Assembly (NCBI GenBank): GCA_018657585.1 | Contig: JABHWX010000057.1 | Coordinates: forward strand, 1 to 37,319 | From: Phycisphaerae bacterium | GTDB lineage: Bacteria > Planctomycetota > Phycisphaerae > Phycisphaerales > SM1A02 | DNA length: 37,319 bases | Direction of reading: 5' to 3' | In this document: positions 1 to 7,864 of the stretch, one piece after another | How the letters are laid out: the number at the start of each line of letters is the position of its first letter | Numbering within the stretch: position 1 is the first letter of the stretch | Program-made: the position numbers and the translations under genes | The notes under the pieces: generated by a model | Database searches by the model: none | The model's input: the letters and a program-made list of their open reading frames with translations, nothing else | Told to the model about the DNA's origin: nothing

Positions 1-70
1 CAATAAAGACTATCCCCGCCTTACCTCTGATGTAACCTCAGAAGAAGATGCAGAGGTGTTTTGTGGCTAA
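1..70 (+). CDS. C-terminal end of an unidentified protein (partial)
   Basis: A plus-strand frame is open from base 2 and ends at a TAA at 68-70. It gives 22 residues that are acidic near the end and finish in VFCG. The product cannot be recognised from so short a piece. It would be convergent with the acyltransferase gene ending at 186. It is listed because the frame is open to the window edge and the gap that follows has the size of an intergenic region, but such a short open frame can arise by chance. Confidence 0.3.
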   Translation, partial: NKDYPRLTSDVTSEEDAEVFCG

Positions 71-168
71 AAACGATACTTTTGAGTGAAATAAGGATAA
101 TTGTAGAAAAACAGCACCCACATACGTGGCTTCTTTCTCTGAGGTAACCCATGAGGATGCATCTGCGT

Positions 169-183
169 CTTCCTCAAAGGAAG
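169..183. terminator. Small hairpin between convergent genes
   Basis: CTTCCT (169-174) and AGGAAG (178-183) form a perfect 6-bp stem with a 3-nt loop, directly after the stop of the minus-strand gene ending at 186. There is no clean U-tract on either strand, so termination is only a guess. The remainder of 71-185 shows no gene that I can support. Confidence 0.25.
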
Positions 184-185
184 AA

Positions 186-719
186 TTATGGACGTTTTTT
201 TATGATGACTGCAGGGTTACCACTGTAAATAGTGTGCGGATCCAAGTCGCGCATAGCAACACCCCTCGCGCCTAGAATTGCTGAGTCACCAACCGTGACA
301 TTTGGCCCCACGAAACTGTCAGCAGCAAGCCAAACATCGTCACAAATAGTAATTGGCGGCCGCAACAGTGGCATGTCATTTTTCGAATAGTCGTGTGTAC
401 CTGCGCATATATGTACATTTTGCGAAATAGAAACTCTGTCGCCAATCGTAACCTTTCCAAGACAATACACAATCGATCCATCTCCAAGACAACTGTTCTC
501 TCCCATCGTTAAATTCCACGGACATTCGATTTTTACTGTTCGACGAATCATGCATTCGTAATTGACTTTTGCGCCATAAGAACGAAGTAAAAATATGCGC
601 CACTTGTTACAAGTGTGGAATGAAAATCGAAAAAGTGTATTTTGCATAATTGCCCAAAGCAGTCGCCAAACCTTTTCTTGTGTTGTGTATGGGCTTATAT
701 GTCTATCTTCAGCAGCCAT
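186..719 (-). CDS. WcaF-like hexapeptide-repeat acyltransferase (copy 1)
   Basis: 177 aa, the usual size of the WcaF/colanic-acid acetyltransferase branch of left-handed beta-helix (LbH) transferases. These enzymes acetylate sugars of exopolysaccharide or lipopolysaccharide in the cytoplasm using acetyl-CoA. An N-terminal amphipathic segment (about 15-50) is followed by hexapeptide coils from about residue 58 to 170. The loop HICAGTHD ends in the catalytic-type His109, and PPITI follows as in the family. The ATG at 719 has an AGGAA-like ribosome site about 8 nt upstream and overlaps the end of the glycosyltransferase gene by 11 nt, so this is the last gene of a four-gene operon. The exact sugar acceptor is unknown. 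Confidence 0.85.
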   Translation of the reverse strand: MAAEDRHISPYTTQEKVWRLLWAIMQNTLFRFSFHTCNKWRIFLLRSYGAKVNYECMIRRTVKIECPWNLTMGENSCLGDGSIVYCLGKVTIGDRVSISQNVHICAGTHDYSKNDMPLLRPPITICDDVWLAADSFVGPNVTVGDSAILGARGVAMRDLDPHTIYSGNPAVIIKKRP

Positions 720-1554
720 CAGTTTGTTCCTGTTTCAGTTCGACAGTCTTCAGTGAAATTAATAACTCGTACGATGAGATAAATAAACAAAATCGAAACC
801 CTGTTACTCCATCAAGAAAACCCAAGCGAAGAAAATACATCCATATAAAACGGAAGAACCACCTCGCGGGTAACTTTGGATAGATATTGCGCTTAATCCA
901 ACGTCGGCGTTGCTGGGGGTTCCCGAAAAATTTTGCGTCAATTGTTTCATCTTTTTTGTTTTCTTGTTGAAGTATCTCCTTCGCCTCGAGTGTGGAATAG
1001 TGGTTGTGCTTCTCCATGTATAGTTCAAGACCTCGTCTATCCCAATGTTCCATGTGTCCGCGAAGTTCTTTGACCGATCCATCCACAACCATGTGTTCAT
1101 GTACTTCTCGTTCTTCATATCGCGCCTTCCCCCGTTTAAAGAATCGCACATTCCAACTTGGATAATATCCACAATGCCTAATGCGTTTTCCAAGAAAGAT
1201 AAAGTAACGATTGATATTAAATGCCGACTCAACAACTTGGTCTATTGGCTTCTTCGCAATTGCAAGAAGCTCATCCCGCAACTCAGGAAGAATCGCTTCA
1301 TCAGCATCAAGGAAGAAAATCCAATCTGCTTTTAAATCAAGGGTATCAAGTGCCCAATTTTTTTGTTTTGCGTAACCTAGCCATGGCTGTACGACTACTT
1401 CGGCGCCAGCGTCTCGAGCAATAGCAGATGTATTATCTGTAGATTCTGAATCAACAACCCACACCTTATCCGCCCACTGTAAAACACTTTCAAGTGCATA
1501 CGGCAAATTGATTGCTTCGTTTTTTACTGGAATAATGACTTCGATGTTAGACAT
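709..1554 (-). CDS. Family 2 glycosyltransferase (LgtF/WaaE-like)
   Basis: 281 aa if started at the ATG at 1554, which overlaps the TAA of the upstream gene by one base (TAATG). A longer in-frame reading to 1620 lies inside that gene and lacks family similarity. The start gives EVIIPVKNEA at residues 4-13, the nucleotide-binding edge of GT-A family 2 enzymes. VDSESTDNT follows at 35-43, and the DADE motif at 83-86 supplies the metal-binding DxD-type acid. The sequence resembles the beta-1,4-glucosyltransferase group (LgtF, WaaE) of lipopolysaccharide core synthesis. The C-terminus is aromatic and basic and may sit on the inner membrane. It is flanked by three acyltransferases, so it likely builds a decorated surface glycan; donor and acceptor are unknown. 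Confidence 0.88.
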   Translation of the reverse strand: MSNIEVIIPVKNEAINLPYALESVLQWADKVWVVDSESTDNTSAIARDAGAEVVVQPWLGYAKQKNWALDTLDLKADWIFFLDADEAILPELRDELLAIAKKPIDQVVESAFNINRYFIFLGKRIRHCGYYPSWNVRFFKRGKARYEEREVHEHMVVDGSVKELRGHMEHWDRRGLELYMEKHNHYSTLEAKEILQQENKKDETIDAKFFGNPQQRRRWIKRNIYPKLPARWFFRFIWMYFLRLGFLDGVTGFRFCLFISSYELLISLKTVELKQEQTDGC

Positions 1555-2063
1555 TAGTTTTGTTCGTACAACACACGACTTGTTCGTGGTTCTGCGGGTT
1601 CTCCAGTACAAATTGTCCAACTAGGGAGCTGACCGTCAACCATTCCCCTTGCTCCTACTACTACACCTGAGGAAATATGCGACCCTGGCATAACAACTGC
1701 ATCAGTAGCCACCCAGACATCATCTTCAATTTTGATTGGTGCCCTGCGCATTGTTTTACCCGCAGTCAAAGTATCTCCAACAACTGTTATCAATAGTGCA
1801 TACTGGCTAATCACGCATCGTTTTCCAATGTGAATTGGTTCGCCTGCCCGAATGACCGAGTTGTCACCAAAAACTACTAAGTCATCAGCCGTTACATTCC
1901 AAGGTTTATCGATAGTTACGCCCTTTCGCGTTCGAACCCTTTGCCCACACTTCATACCAAACAACTTTAATAGATTTGTTCGCACTGGATACGCAATGTG
2001 GGGGATGAACGCATAAAGCGGAGCACCAAAGTATTTCCATAAAAATGGTCTAATTTGGTTCAC
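1554..2063 (-). CDS. WcaF-like hexapeptide protein lacking the catalytic His (copy 2)
   Basis: 169 aa, starting at a GTG at 2063 that shares GTGA with the stop of the preceding gene. The N-terminus (1-40) and the LbH coils (about 46-155) align with copies 1 and 3 of this operon. The active loop does not: where copy 1 reads ISQNVHICAGTHD, this protein has ISQYALLITVVGD at 85-97, so the catalytic His position is Gly96. The DDVW segment that follows the loop is kept. It may be an inactive subunit that trimerises with its paralogues, an enzyme with another chemistry, or a decaying gene; the intact frame and translational coupling argue against decay. Confidence 0.8.
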   Translation of the reverse strand: MNQIRPFLWKYFGAPLYAFIPHIAYPVRTNLLKLFGMKCGQRVRTRKGVTIDKPWNVTADDLVVFGDNSVIRAGEPIHIGKRCVISQYALLITVVGDTLTAGKTMRRAPIKIEDDVWVATDAVVMPGSHISSGVVVGARGMVDGQLPSWTICTGEPAEPRTSRVLYEQN

Positions 2064-2629
2064 TCGATTACTCTCGCAGGATTCCCTTGAAGCTCACAAT
2101 TACCATTAACATTTCTGTAAACACTTGCCCTTGGGTGCACAATAGTGTTCGGCCCAAGTGACACGTTTGGGGCTATGTACGCGTCAATGCCTACAAACGA
2201 ATCGTTGCCGATTGTAATTGGAGGGCGAGTCAACGGAAATGTTGTATCCCGCATGTCATGGCTCCCAGCGCAAAGATGCGCCTTTGTGTCAATACGAACA
2301 TTGTCACCGAGAGTAATCGTGCCGAGTGTGTATAAAATTACTCGTTCCGAAACATGGCAGTTGTTTCCAACAGTTAAATTCCATGGAATGATGATTTCAA
2401 CGCTCCGAGAAAATGTACAACCGCGACCAATCTTTGCCCCAAAGAGACGAAGAACTACACTGCGAGCACACGGTAGACAAATCCAGATTGCTTTTCCAAG
2501 GGTACCCCAAATGAGCCGAACGAGTTTCTGTTTTGGTGTCCACACCGTTCGACGCTCTGGGGGGGCTTTTTCCATGGCCGATGTCTGAGCACCTGCAACG
2601 GCATTTTGTTTATTCTCTGTTGATTCCAT
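2060..2629 (-). CDS. WcaF-like hexapeptide-repeat acyltransferase (copy 3)
   Basis: 189 aa from the ATG at 2629, chosen because GGAG lies 4 nt upstream; a GTG at 2674 would add 15 residues. After a low-complexity N-terminus (1-30) comes an amphipathic region (about 31-62) and LbH hexapeptide coils (about 63-185). The loop AHLCAGSHD carries His124, the expected catalytic base, and RPPITIG follows. It is the first gene of the minus-strand operon and overlaps the next one by GTGA (2060-2063). Function: O-acetylation or similar acylation of a polysaccharide precursor. The acceptor is unknown. Confidence 0.83.
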   Translation of the reverse strand: MESTENKQNAVAGAQTSAMEKAPPERRTVWTPKQKLVRLIWGTLGKAIWICLPCARSVVLRLFGAKIGRGCTFSRSVEIIIPWNLTVGNNCHVSERVILYTLGTITLGDNVRIDTKAHLCAGSHDMRDTTFPLTRPPITIGNDSFVGIDAYIAPNVSLGPNTIVHPRASVYRNVNGNCELQGNPARVIE

Positions 2630-2760
2630 ATAACTCCAAAACTCTCTATCGGAAGAATCATGACTCAGAAACACACAATAGATGTGGCATTCCTATGATG
2701 CCTAACAGCCAATAGGTCGATGATTGTTTTTCCAAGTGAGTACTACTACGAAATCCCCTT

Positions 2761-3564
2761 ATGAGTTCAGAAAACAACTGCAAAACCAGTTCCAATCAGT
2801 CGAACGATCGGCTTCGCGTGCTATTTGTTACAGAAGACGACCCCCTCTACGTGGTACAGTTCTTTTCTGTCTTTTTCGACGAATACCCGCGTGATAAGCT
2901 TGATATTATCGGAATAACTATTGTGGATGCATTTCATGAACCAATATGGAAAACCGCATGGAGGATGTTTCGCTTCTATGGATTGATTGATTTTGTTCGA
3001 CTTAGCCTTCGTTTTATCGGCGTAAAAGTAAGAAGCAAATCCATTAAAACGGAATCGCAAAAACACAATATCGACCTTATTCCAGCCTCTTCGATTAACG
3101 ATCAGGAGTACATCCAAACTGCTTCAAGTCTCGTTCCAGACGTCATCGTTTCAGTTGCTGCTCCAGAAATATTCCGACGTGGAATCCTCGACGTCCCTAG
3201 AATCAAGTGCATCAACATTCATAGCGGAAGGCTCCCCGTCTATCGTGGCATGATGCCTAACTTTTGGCAACTCCTTCATGGAGAGCCTCATGCAACAATT
3301 ACCGTACATGAGATGGCAGAAAAATTGGATGCTGGCGGAATCCTGAAGACTCTCGAATTCCCGCTCAAAGAATATGATTCACTCGACCGAGTAATAGTTG
3401 GTACAAAGCAAGAGGGTGCGCGACTCATGATGGATGTTCTTACTTCAATTGGAGAGGGCAGCTTACAAGCAACTCCACTTGATATGAGTAATGCATCATA
3501 CTTCTCATTCCCTAAACCCAAGGATGTTCGAGCACTTCGTAAACGTGGACACACGATGCTATGA
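2761..3564 (+). CDS. Formyltransferase-fold protein, probably sugar N-formyltransferase
   Basis: 267 aa with a Formyl_trans_N-type domain that uses 10-formyl-tetrahydrofolate. The catalytic set Asn-His-Asp is visible as Asn152 and His154 in INIHSGRLP, and Asp190 in EKLDAGGIL; VYRG follows the LP turn as in Fmt and ArnA. It lacks the C-terminal domain of methionyl-tRNA formyltransferase, and residues 60-110 are a basic insertion unlike Fmt. Lying inside a polysaccharide cluster and overlapping the deacetylase gene by ATGA (3561-3564), it more likely formylates an amino sugar exposed or made in the same pathway. No Shine-Dalgarno is visible before the ATG. Confidence 0.78.
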   Translation: MSSENNCKTSSNQSNDRLRVLFVTEDDPLYVVQFFSVFFDEYPRDKLDIIGITIVDAFHEPIWKTAWRMFRFYGLIDFVRLSLRFIGVKVRSKSIKTESQKHNIDLIPASSINDQEYIQTASSLVPDVIVSVAAPEIFRRGILDVPRIKCINIHSGRLPVYRGMMPNFWQLLHGEPHATITVHEMAEKLDAGGILKTLEFPLKEYDSLDRVIVGTKQEGARLMMDVLTSIGEGSLQATPLDMSNASYFSFPKPKDVRALRKRGHTML

Positions 3565-4409
3565 GTTGGAAAGATACACAAACAACACCAGCTGCCATGT
3601 CCATTGACATTGAAGATTGGTTCCAAGTTCAAAACCTAGGCATTGACCCTAACCTTTGGGAATCAAATGAAAGACGAGTGGAACAAAATGTCGATCGAAT
3701 GTTAGAGTTGCTCAGTGAAAACGATGTTACGTGCACCTGTTTCTGTCTTGGGTGGATTGCGGAGAGACATCCAGAAACGATTAAGAAAATTGCTGCTGCT
3801 GGTCACGAAATTGCAAGCCACGGCTACAACCATGAACTTGCGTACGACTTAAGTCATGATCAATTTCGCAAAGACATCAGCGATGCAAAAAAAATACTTG
3901 AAGACTTAACGGGCAAACAAGTTATCGGTTACCGCGCGCCATGCTTCTCGATTACTGACTGGACAATCGACATTCTTCAAGAAGAAGGTTATACATACGA
4001 CTCCTCTTCATTTGCAACCATTGCCCACGATCGTTACGGCAGTTTAAGTGGGCTACAGAGCGGAGTTGTTGTACAAGAAATACGCGAAGGGTTCTATGAA
4101 GTTTGCGTGTCCTGTCTTGACTTCATGGGCAAACAATTGCCGTGGGCTGGTGGCGGGTATTTCCGCTTACTTCCTTACCCTATTTTCCGCGCGGGCGTTA
4201 GACGAATACTCAAAAAGAACCAGCCATACGTGTTCTATATTCACCCATGGGAAATTGATGGGGGGCAACCTCGTGTTAAAGGCATCAGTAAGCAACACAC
4301 GTTTCGTCACTACTTGAATCTAAAAAAATGTGACAAACGGTGGTCACGTCTGCTCGGAGATTTTAAGTGGATGACCGTAGCAGACCTGCTTGCCAACAAC
4401 ATTGATTAA
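3561..4409 (+). CDS. Polysaccharide deacetylase, exosortase/PEP-CTERM-associated type
   Basis: 282 aa, NodB-fold carbohydrate deacetylase. Motif 1 is SIDIEDWFQV (14-23) with the catalytic and metal Asp; motif 2 is SHGYNH with His87 and His91; motif 3 is YRAPCFS (124-130). Near residue 230 FYIHPWEID matches the C-terminal DUF3473-type segment that marks the PEP-CTERM locus subfamily (TIGR03006). Such enzymes deacetylate N-acetylhexosamines of exported polysaccharides. It is translationally coupled to the upstream formyltransferase, which suggests stepwise remodelling of an amino sugar. No signal peptide is visible. The internal Met13 could be the true start. Confidence 0.88.
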   Translation: MSWKDTQTTPAAMSIDIEDWFQVQNLGIDPNLWESNERRVEQNVDRMLELLSENDVTCTCFCLGWIAERHPETIKKIAAAGHEIASHGYNHELAYDLSHDQFRKDISDAKKILEDLTGKQVIGYRAPCFSITDWTIDILQEEGYTYDSSSFATIAHDRYGSLSGLQSGVVVQEIREGFYEVCVSCLDFMGKQLPWAGGGYFRLLPYPIFRAGVRRILKKNQPYVFYIHPWEIDGGQPRVKGISKQHTFRHYLNLKKCDKRWSRLLGDFKWMTVADLLANNID

Positions 4410-4430
4410 CCCAGGGATAATTTATTTTTT
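4405..4430 (+). terminator. Hairpin plus T-rich tract after the deacetylase gene
   Basis: A short inverted repeat begins in the stop codon (4405-4421, with one mismatched pair) and is followed by TTATTTTTT. This fits a weak intrinsic terminator on the plus strand, squeezed into the 12-nt gap before the convergent epimerase gene. Confidence 0.4.
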
Positions 4431-5459
4431 GTAAATTTCTTTTGGGGGCTGATGCCACTGAGCGGATTCATTCTCGCCAACTTGCTTGTACCACTGTGCG
4501 GTTCTGTCAATACCTTCGCGAACACTTGCTTCTGCAACATATCCTGCATCGAGAATTTTCTGAGCTTCAAACTTGGTTTCATGAACAAATAGTTTTTTCA
4601 CACGAGCAGTTGATACTGGCAAGTTTTTGCCTGTCAAAGCAATGACTATATCAAAGGGTTTTGCGCCAAGGAGCAGCAACCACGTTGGGGGTCTAAATTT
4701 GGGCAACGGCTTCTTAAGCGATTCGTAACATGTTTTCGCAATTTCAACGCTCGTCAAATCTGGCTTGTCGATATAGTTGTAGATTGCAAATTTTTCATCG
4801 CATCCTTTATCAAGCAAGAACATAGTTGCTGGAACGATGTTCTCAATGTACGAAAGACTTTTTATGTTTGATGATCCCTTGGCAAAGAAAAACTTACCCT
4901 TATCGATTTGGCGAAGAAGAGAATACATATTTGCAAAATTATCCGGTCCGTATGTAACGGTAGGTCGAATCACAAGTGCGTGTCTTCCATCCCCTTTATT
5001 CACCCAAGCTTTAAGAACAACTTCGCCAGCAAGTTTTGATTTTCCGTAAAATGACTCTGGTTGTGGGAGTGTTTCTTCAGTCAGGGGTGGCGTTGCATCC
5101 CCATATACTGCTACTGTGGAATAAAACGTGATGCTTGTAATACCTAGTTCGTCCATGACAGATGTCATGATTTCAAGTCCACCTTCGTTCACATCAAAAT
5201 AAGTTTGTTCTTCAATACCAAAATCATGGTGTGCCGCGGCTAGATGGATTACTTCTTGGCAACCCCCAAAAGCATCCCTGACTGCTTCGGCATCTCGAAT
5301 ATCGCCCTGTACAAACCTATCATGTGGGCTTTTTTTGGATGGCTCGATAATGTCAAGAATCACTACTTCATCGCCACGTTCTTTGAGGAAACGGCAAAAG
5401 TAGGCGCCGATGAATCCAGAACCGCCAGTAACTACTATTTTCTTTGGTTGTGCGCTCAT
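4422..5459 (-). CDS. Extended SDR-family NAD-dependent epimerase/dehydratase
   Basis: 345 aa. The Rossmann glycine motif TGGSGFIG sits at 11-18, an acidic residue ends beta-2 (ILDIIEP), and the catalytic Tyr138-x3-Lys142 pair lies in FYGKSK, with the Ser/Thr of the triad in the FYST stretch at 112-115. This is the layout of nucleotide-sugar epimerases and dehydratases. The substrate cannot be told from sequence. It is the only minus-strand gene between the plus-strand deacetylase and murJ and probably completes the sugar-modification set. There is no clear Shine-Dalgarno before the ATG at 5459. The 93-nt gap to murJ shows only AT-rich sequence. Confidence 0.88.
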   Translation of the reverse strand: MSAQPKKIVVTGGSGFIGAYFCRFLKERGDEVVILDIIEPSKKSPHDRFVQGDIRDAEAVRDAFGGCQEVIHLAAAHHDFGIEEQTYFDVNEGGLEIMTSVMDELGITSITFYSTVAVYGDATPPLTEETLPQPESFYGKSKLAGEVVLKAWVNKGDGRHALVIRPTVTYGPDNFANMYSLLRQIDKGKFFFAKGSSNIKSLSYIENIVPATMFLLDKGCDEKFAIYNYIDKPDLTSVEIAKTCYESLKKPLPKFRPPTWLLLLGAKPFDIVIALTGKNLPVSTARVKKLFVHETKFEAQKILDAGYVAEASVREGIDRTAQWYKQVGENESAQWHQPPKEIYKK

Positions 5460-5552
5460 TGCAGGTATTTGTACTTTCTATTCCTCAATTATGGGTTGTT
5501 TGCGTTGAGAACTTGAATCATACCTTACTTGATTATTAAATAAAGATGGGTG

Positions 5553-7115
5553 TTATCGACTTTTACCAATCGCCCAGTGCAATTCTGGTCTTTTCATAAG
5601 AACGCTACCCAAAACGAATACAACAATTCCAGCAGCAACCGAACTTATGAGAGGCAATAGAGAGTCATTCCAATCACCGCCTGTTTTCCAGAGTTGGCTT
5701 ACAACTAGAGCAACAACAATTGACATTGCAATTGTAAGAACAGATGTTGCTACGAATGAGCGAATTACTTCTTGGTCAATCGGATTTGCAACGTGAGGGC
5801 GAATATATACAAGTAGCAAACTCACGTTCATAACCGCACAAATTGCTGTTGACCAAGCAAGACCACTTGCGCCGAGGGGGGTCCATATTAACAATACATT
5901 CAATACAAAATTTAGTGCAACACAAATTACAGCGATAGTGACTGGGGTTTTCATGTCACCCTTTGCATAAAAACCTCTCGTAAGGACTTGGATCATAGAG
6001 TACGCCCATACTGCTGACGAATATCCAAGTAATATTGAACCGACAGTAATAACATCTTCGCTCGTAAATTTATCGCCTTGAAATACTGCCGATACTAGTG
6101 GTTCGCGTATTAAAATCAGCCCAGCACTTGCTGGCAATCCTATATAGACAACTAACCGCAAACCCCTACGAATCATTGAAGAAAAAGAATCGTGCATCTT
6201 TGCTTGTTTAGCAAGAAGTGGATAGATTGCTGTTGCAACAGCAATTCCAAATACGCCTAGAGGAAATTGATACAAACGTTGTGCCCACGTTAACGAAGCC
6301 ATTGTTCCTTCCTGAAGGGGATACTGCAAACCAAAGAAAAAAGAACTTCCAAATAGATTTGACCAGTTTGCTACAAATCCATCAAGGAGTGTGTTCAGTT
6401 GCAAGGTTCCTAGCCCAACAACCATTGGCAGCATTCTCCTCGTCATAACTTTCAATTCGTTGTGAGCCGATTTTTTATTACGAGTAAACCAACCATGCTT
6501 TCTAAGAGCGAGCATTGACCATGCTACCTGTACCACTCCAGCAAAGACAACAGAAACACCAATCGCTGTCATGTGATGCATTGGGTTCGCAAAGACACCT
6601 ACGAGACCCACTGTTGCTGCAATCATAAACCCGTTCAATATAATTGGGGCCGTCGCGGTTGGCCCAAACTTATCATGTACGTGCAACATCGCACCAAAAA
6701 TTGCAACCAAACAAACAAGTGGCATGTAAGGCAACATCACCATAGTTAATTGAATGGAAATGTTTTCCCCTGTTTGAAACAGGAGAATCATCCAGAGCAC
6801 AAATTCGCCAAGCAACGTTAGCAGTCCTAGAAACAACACTAATTTAGAAATAGTGAGCGACGCAAATGCTTTTGCTAGTTGTGGGTCTTCTGTTTGTAGT
6901 TTTGTGTAACTTGGCAAAAAAGCTGCTGCAAGAGCGCCATCGCCAAATAGTCTACGAAACAGATTTGGTATCAAAAAAGCAAAACAAAACGCAGAAGTTA
7001 ATATCCCAGGTCCAAAAATTCTTGAGAGTGCACCATCCCTAACAAGCCCAAGAGATCTGCTCACGAGTGTTAATACACTGTTTGTACGTGTATTCTTTTC
7101 AAAGTTGTCACTCAT
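5553..7115 (-). CDS. murJ: MurJ/MviN lipid II flippase
   Basis: 520 aa polytopic membrane protein of the MOP superfamily that moves lipid II across the inner membrane for peptidoglycan synthesis. The N-terminal region SRSLGLVRDGALSRIFG and LIPNLFRRLFGDGALAAAFLP are hallmark MurJ segments, and about 14 hydrophobic segments follow along the protein. The start at 7115 was chosen because its ATGA overlaps the stop of the VanZ-like gene; a longer reading to 7175 would intrude 20 codons into that gene. Its place after parA and the VanZ-like gene puts envelope growth and segregation genes in one transcription unit. A MOP-family polysaccharide exporter is possible but less likely given the N-terminal signature. 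Confidence 0.9.
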   Translation of the reverse strand: MSDNFEKNTRTNSVLTLVSRSLGLVRDGALSRIFGPGILTSAFCFAFLIPNLFRRLFGDGALAAAFLPSYTKLQTEDPQLAKAFASLTISKLVLFLGLLTLLGEFVLWMILLFQTGENISIQLTMVMLPYMPLVCLVAIFGAMLHVHDKFGPTATAPIILNGFMIAATVGLVGVFANPMHHMTAIGVSVVFAGVVQVAWSMLALRKHGWFTRNKKSAHNELKVMTRRMLPMVVGLGTLQLNTLLDGFVANWSNLFGSSFFFGLQYPLQEGTMASLTWAQRLYQFPLGVFGIAVATAIYPLLAKQAKMHDSFSSMIRRGLRLVVYIGLPASAGLILIREPLVSAVFQGDKFTSEDVITVGSILLGYSSAVWAYSMIQVLTRGFYAKGDMKTPVTIAVICVALNFVLNVLLIWTPLGASGLAWSTAICAVMNVSLLLVYIRPHVANPIDQEVIRSFVATSVLTIAMSIVVALVVSQLWKTGGDWNDSLLPLISSVAAGIVVFVLGSVLMKRPELHWAIGKSR

Positions 7116-7864
7116 AGTGCTTTTGCCCATGCGCAACGGGCACCAATAACGAGAACAAGCATCGCTAATACCCATTTATCTACATGAACAGTATGTGCTT
7201 TTAAAATAATTGCCACCGAAATTAAAATCGTCCCAAGTAGAATCAGCACTGCACTTTTTTTGTGTTTTAAAAAATCACATTTCACGCCAGACATTCGCTT
7301 GAGTAACATCAGCGCCCCGCCAATACTCACTATTGTCGCAAGTGCCATTGCCAAATCGCTTTCTTGTTTGTCAAAAAATTCAACGGATCCAAACCAAATT
7401 CCAGTGGAAATTGCGCAAAACAAAACGATTCCGGTCGCTGCAATTGCCATGCAATTTTTTGTGCTAGAAAGCGTATTTTGAACTGATTCTTTTACGGTCC
7501 GTAATTGTGGCGGGCGGAGGGCGCCATACCAACAAAGGGTCGCAAAAATTCCAAGTGATCCAGCGATGAAATCTTCGCTGGAAATTTCACGTTGAAGTGG
7601 AAGAATATCCTGTGTGGATTCATCAGCAAATGCCCACATTGTCATAATGAGCCAAAGAAAGCCTACGTTTCGTACCCAATTTGAGCACATAAACAAGAAA
7701 GTGAGGATTCCAAAGAAAACAAAATGCAAAAGTTTGTCTGGAGAGTCAAAGGTGGGATTCTCCACTGGTGGATCCTGTGGAAGGTGTGTGCCAATTGTTA
7801 GGCAAACCATCCAAACAACAAAGGCGACCCGAAAGTGCCAAACCATTCGGTCATGTTGCGTCAT
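7112..7864 (-). CDS. VanZ-like integral membrane protein
   Basis: 250 aa with several hydrophobic helices. Residues about 15-115 hold the VanZ pattern: a helix, then the DKLLHFVFFGIL segment, a further helix, and DESTQDILPLQREISSEDF near residue 82-100, followed by a glycine-rich helix. VanZ-like domains occur in envelope proteins, including some in exosortase and polysaccharide loci; a biochemical role is not established. The C-terminal half adds three or four helices that I do not recognise. The start at 7864 overlaps the parA stop by 14 nt; an internal Met at 7846 would give no overlap. It overlaps murJ by ATGA. Confidence 0.8.
   Translation of the reverse strand: MTQHDRMVWHFRVAFVVWMVCLTIGTHLPQDPPVENPTFDSPDKLLHFVFFGILTFLFMCSNWVRNVGFLWLIMTMWAFADESTQDILPLQREISSEDFIAGSLGIFATLCWYGALRPPQLRTVKESVQNTLSSTKNCMAIAATGIVLFCAISTGIWFGSVEFFDKQESDLAMALATIVSIGGALMLLKRMSGVKCDFLKHKKSAVLILLGTILISVAIILKAHTVHVDKWVLAMLVLVIGARCAWAKAL

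Noticed and set aside
24-183. Apparent partial repeat between the start of the window and 136-183
   Set aside because: The similarity (CTCTGA-x-GTAACC and a diverged inverted GAAGA-x-GCAGA) is short and imperfect; it could be chance.
709-1620. 303-aa reading of the glycosyltransferase
   Set aside because: The first 22 residues fall in the preceding acyltransferase gene; the TAATG start at 1554 fits the domain start.
5553-7175. Longer 540-aa reading of murJ
   Set aside because: The extra 20 residues lie in the VanZ-like gene and have no family match; ATG at 7115 overlaps its stop by ATGA.
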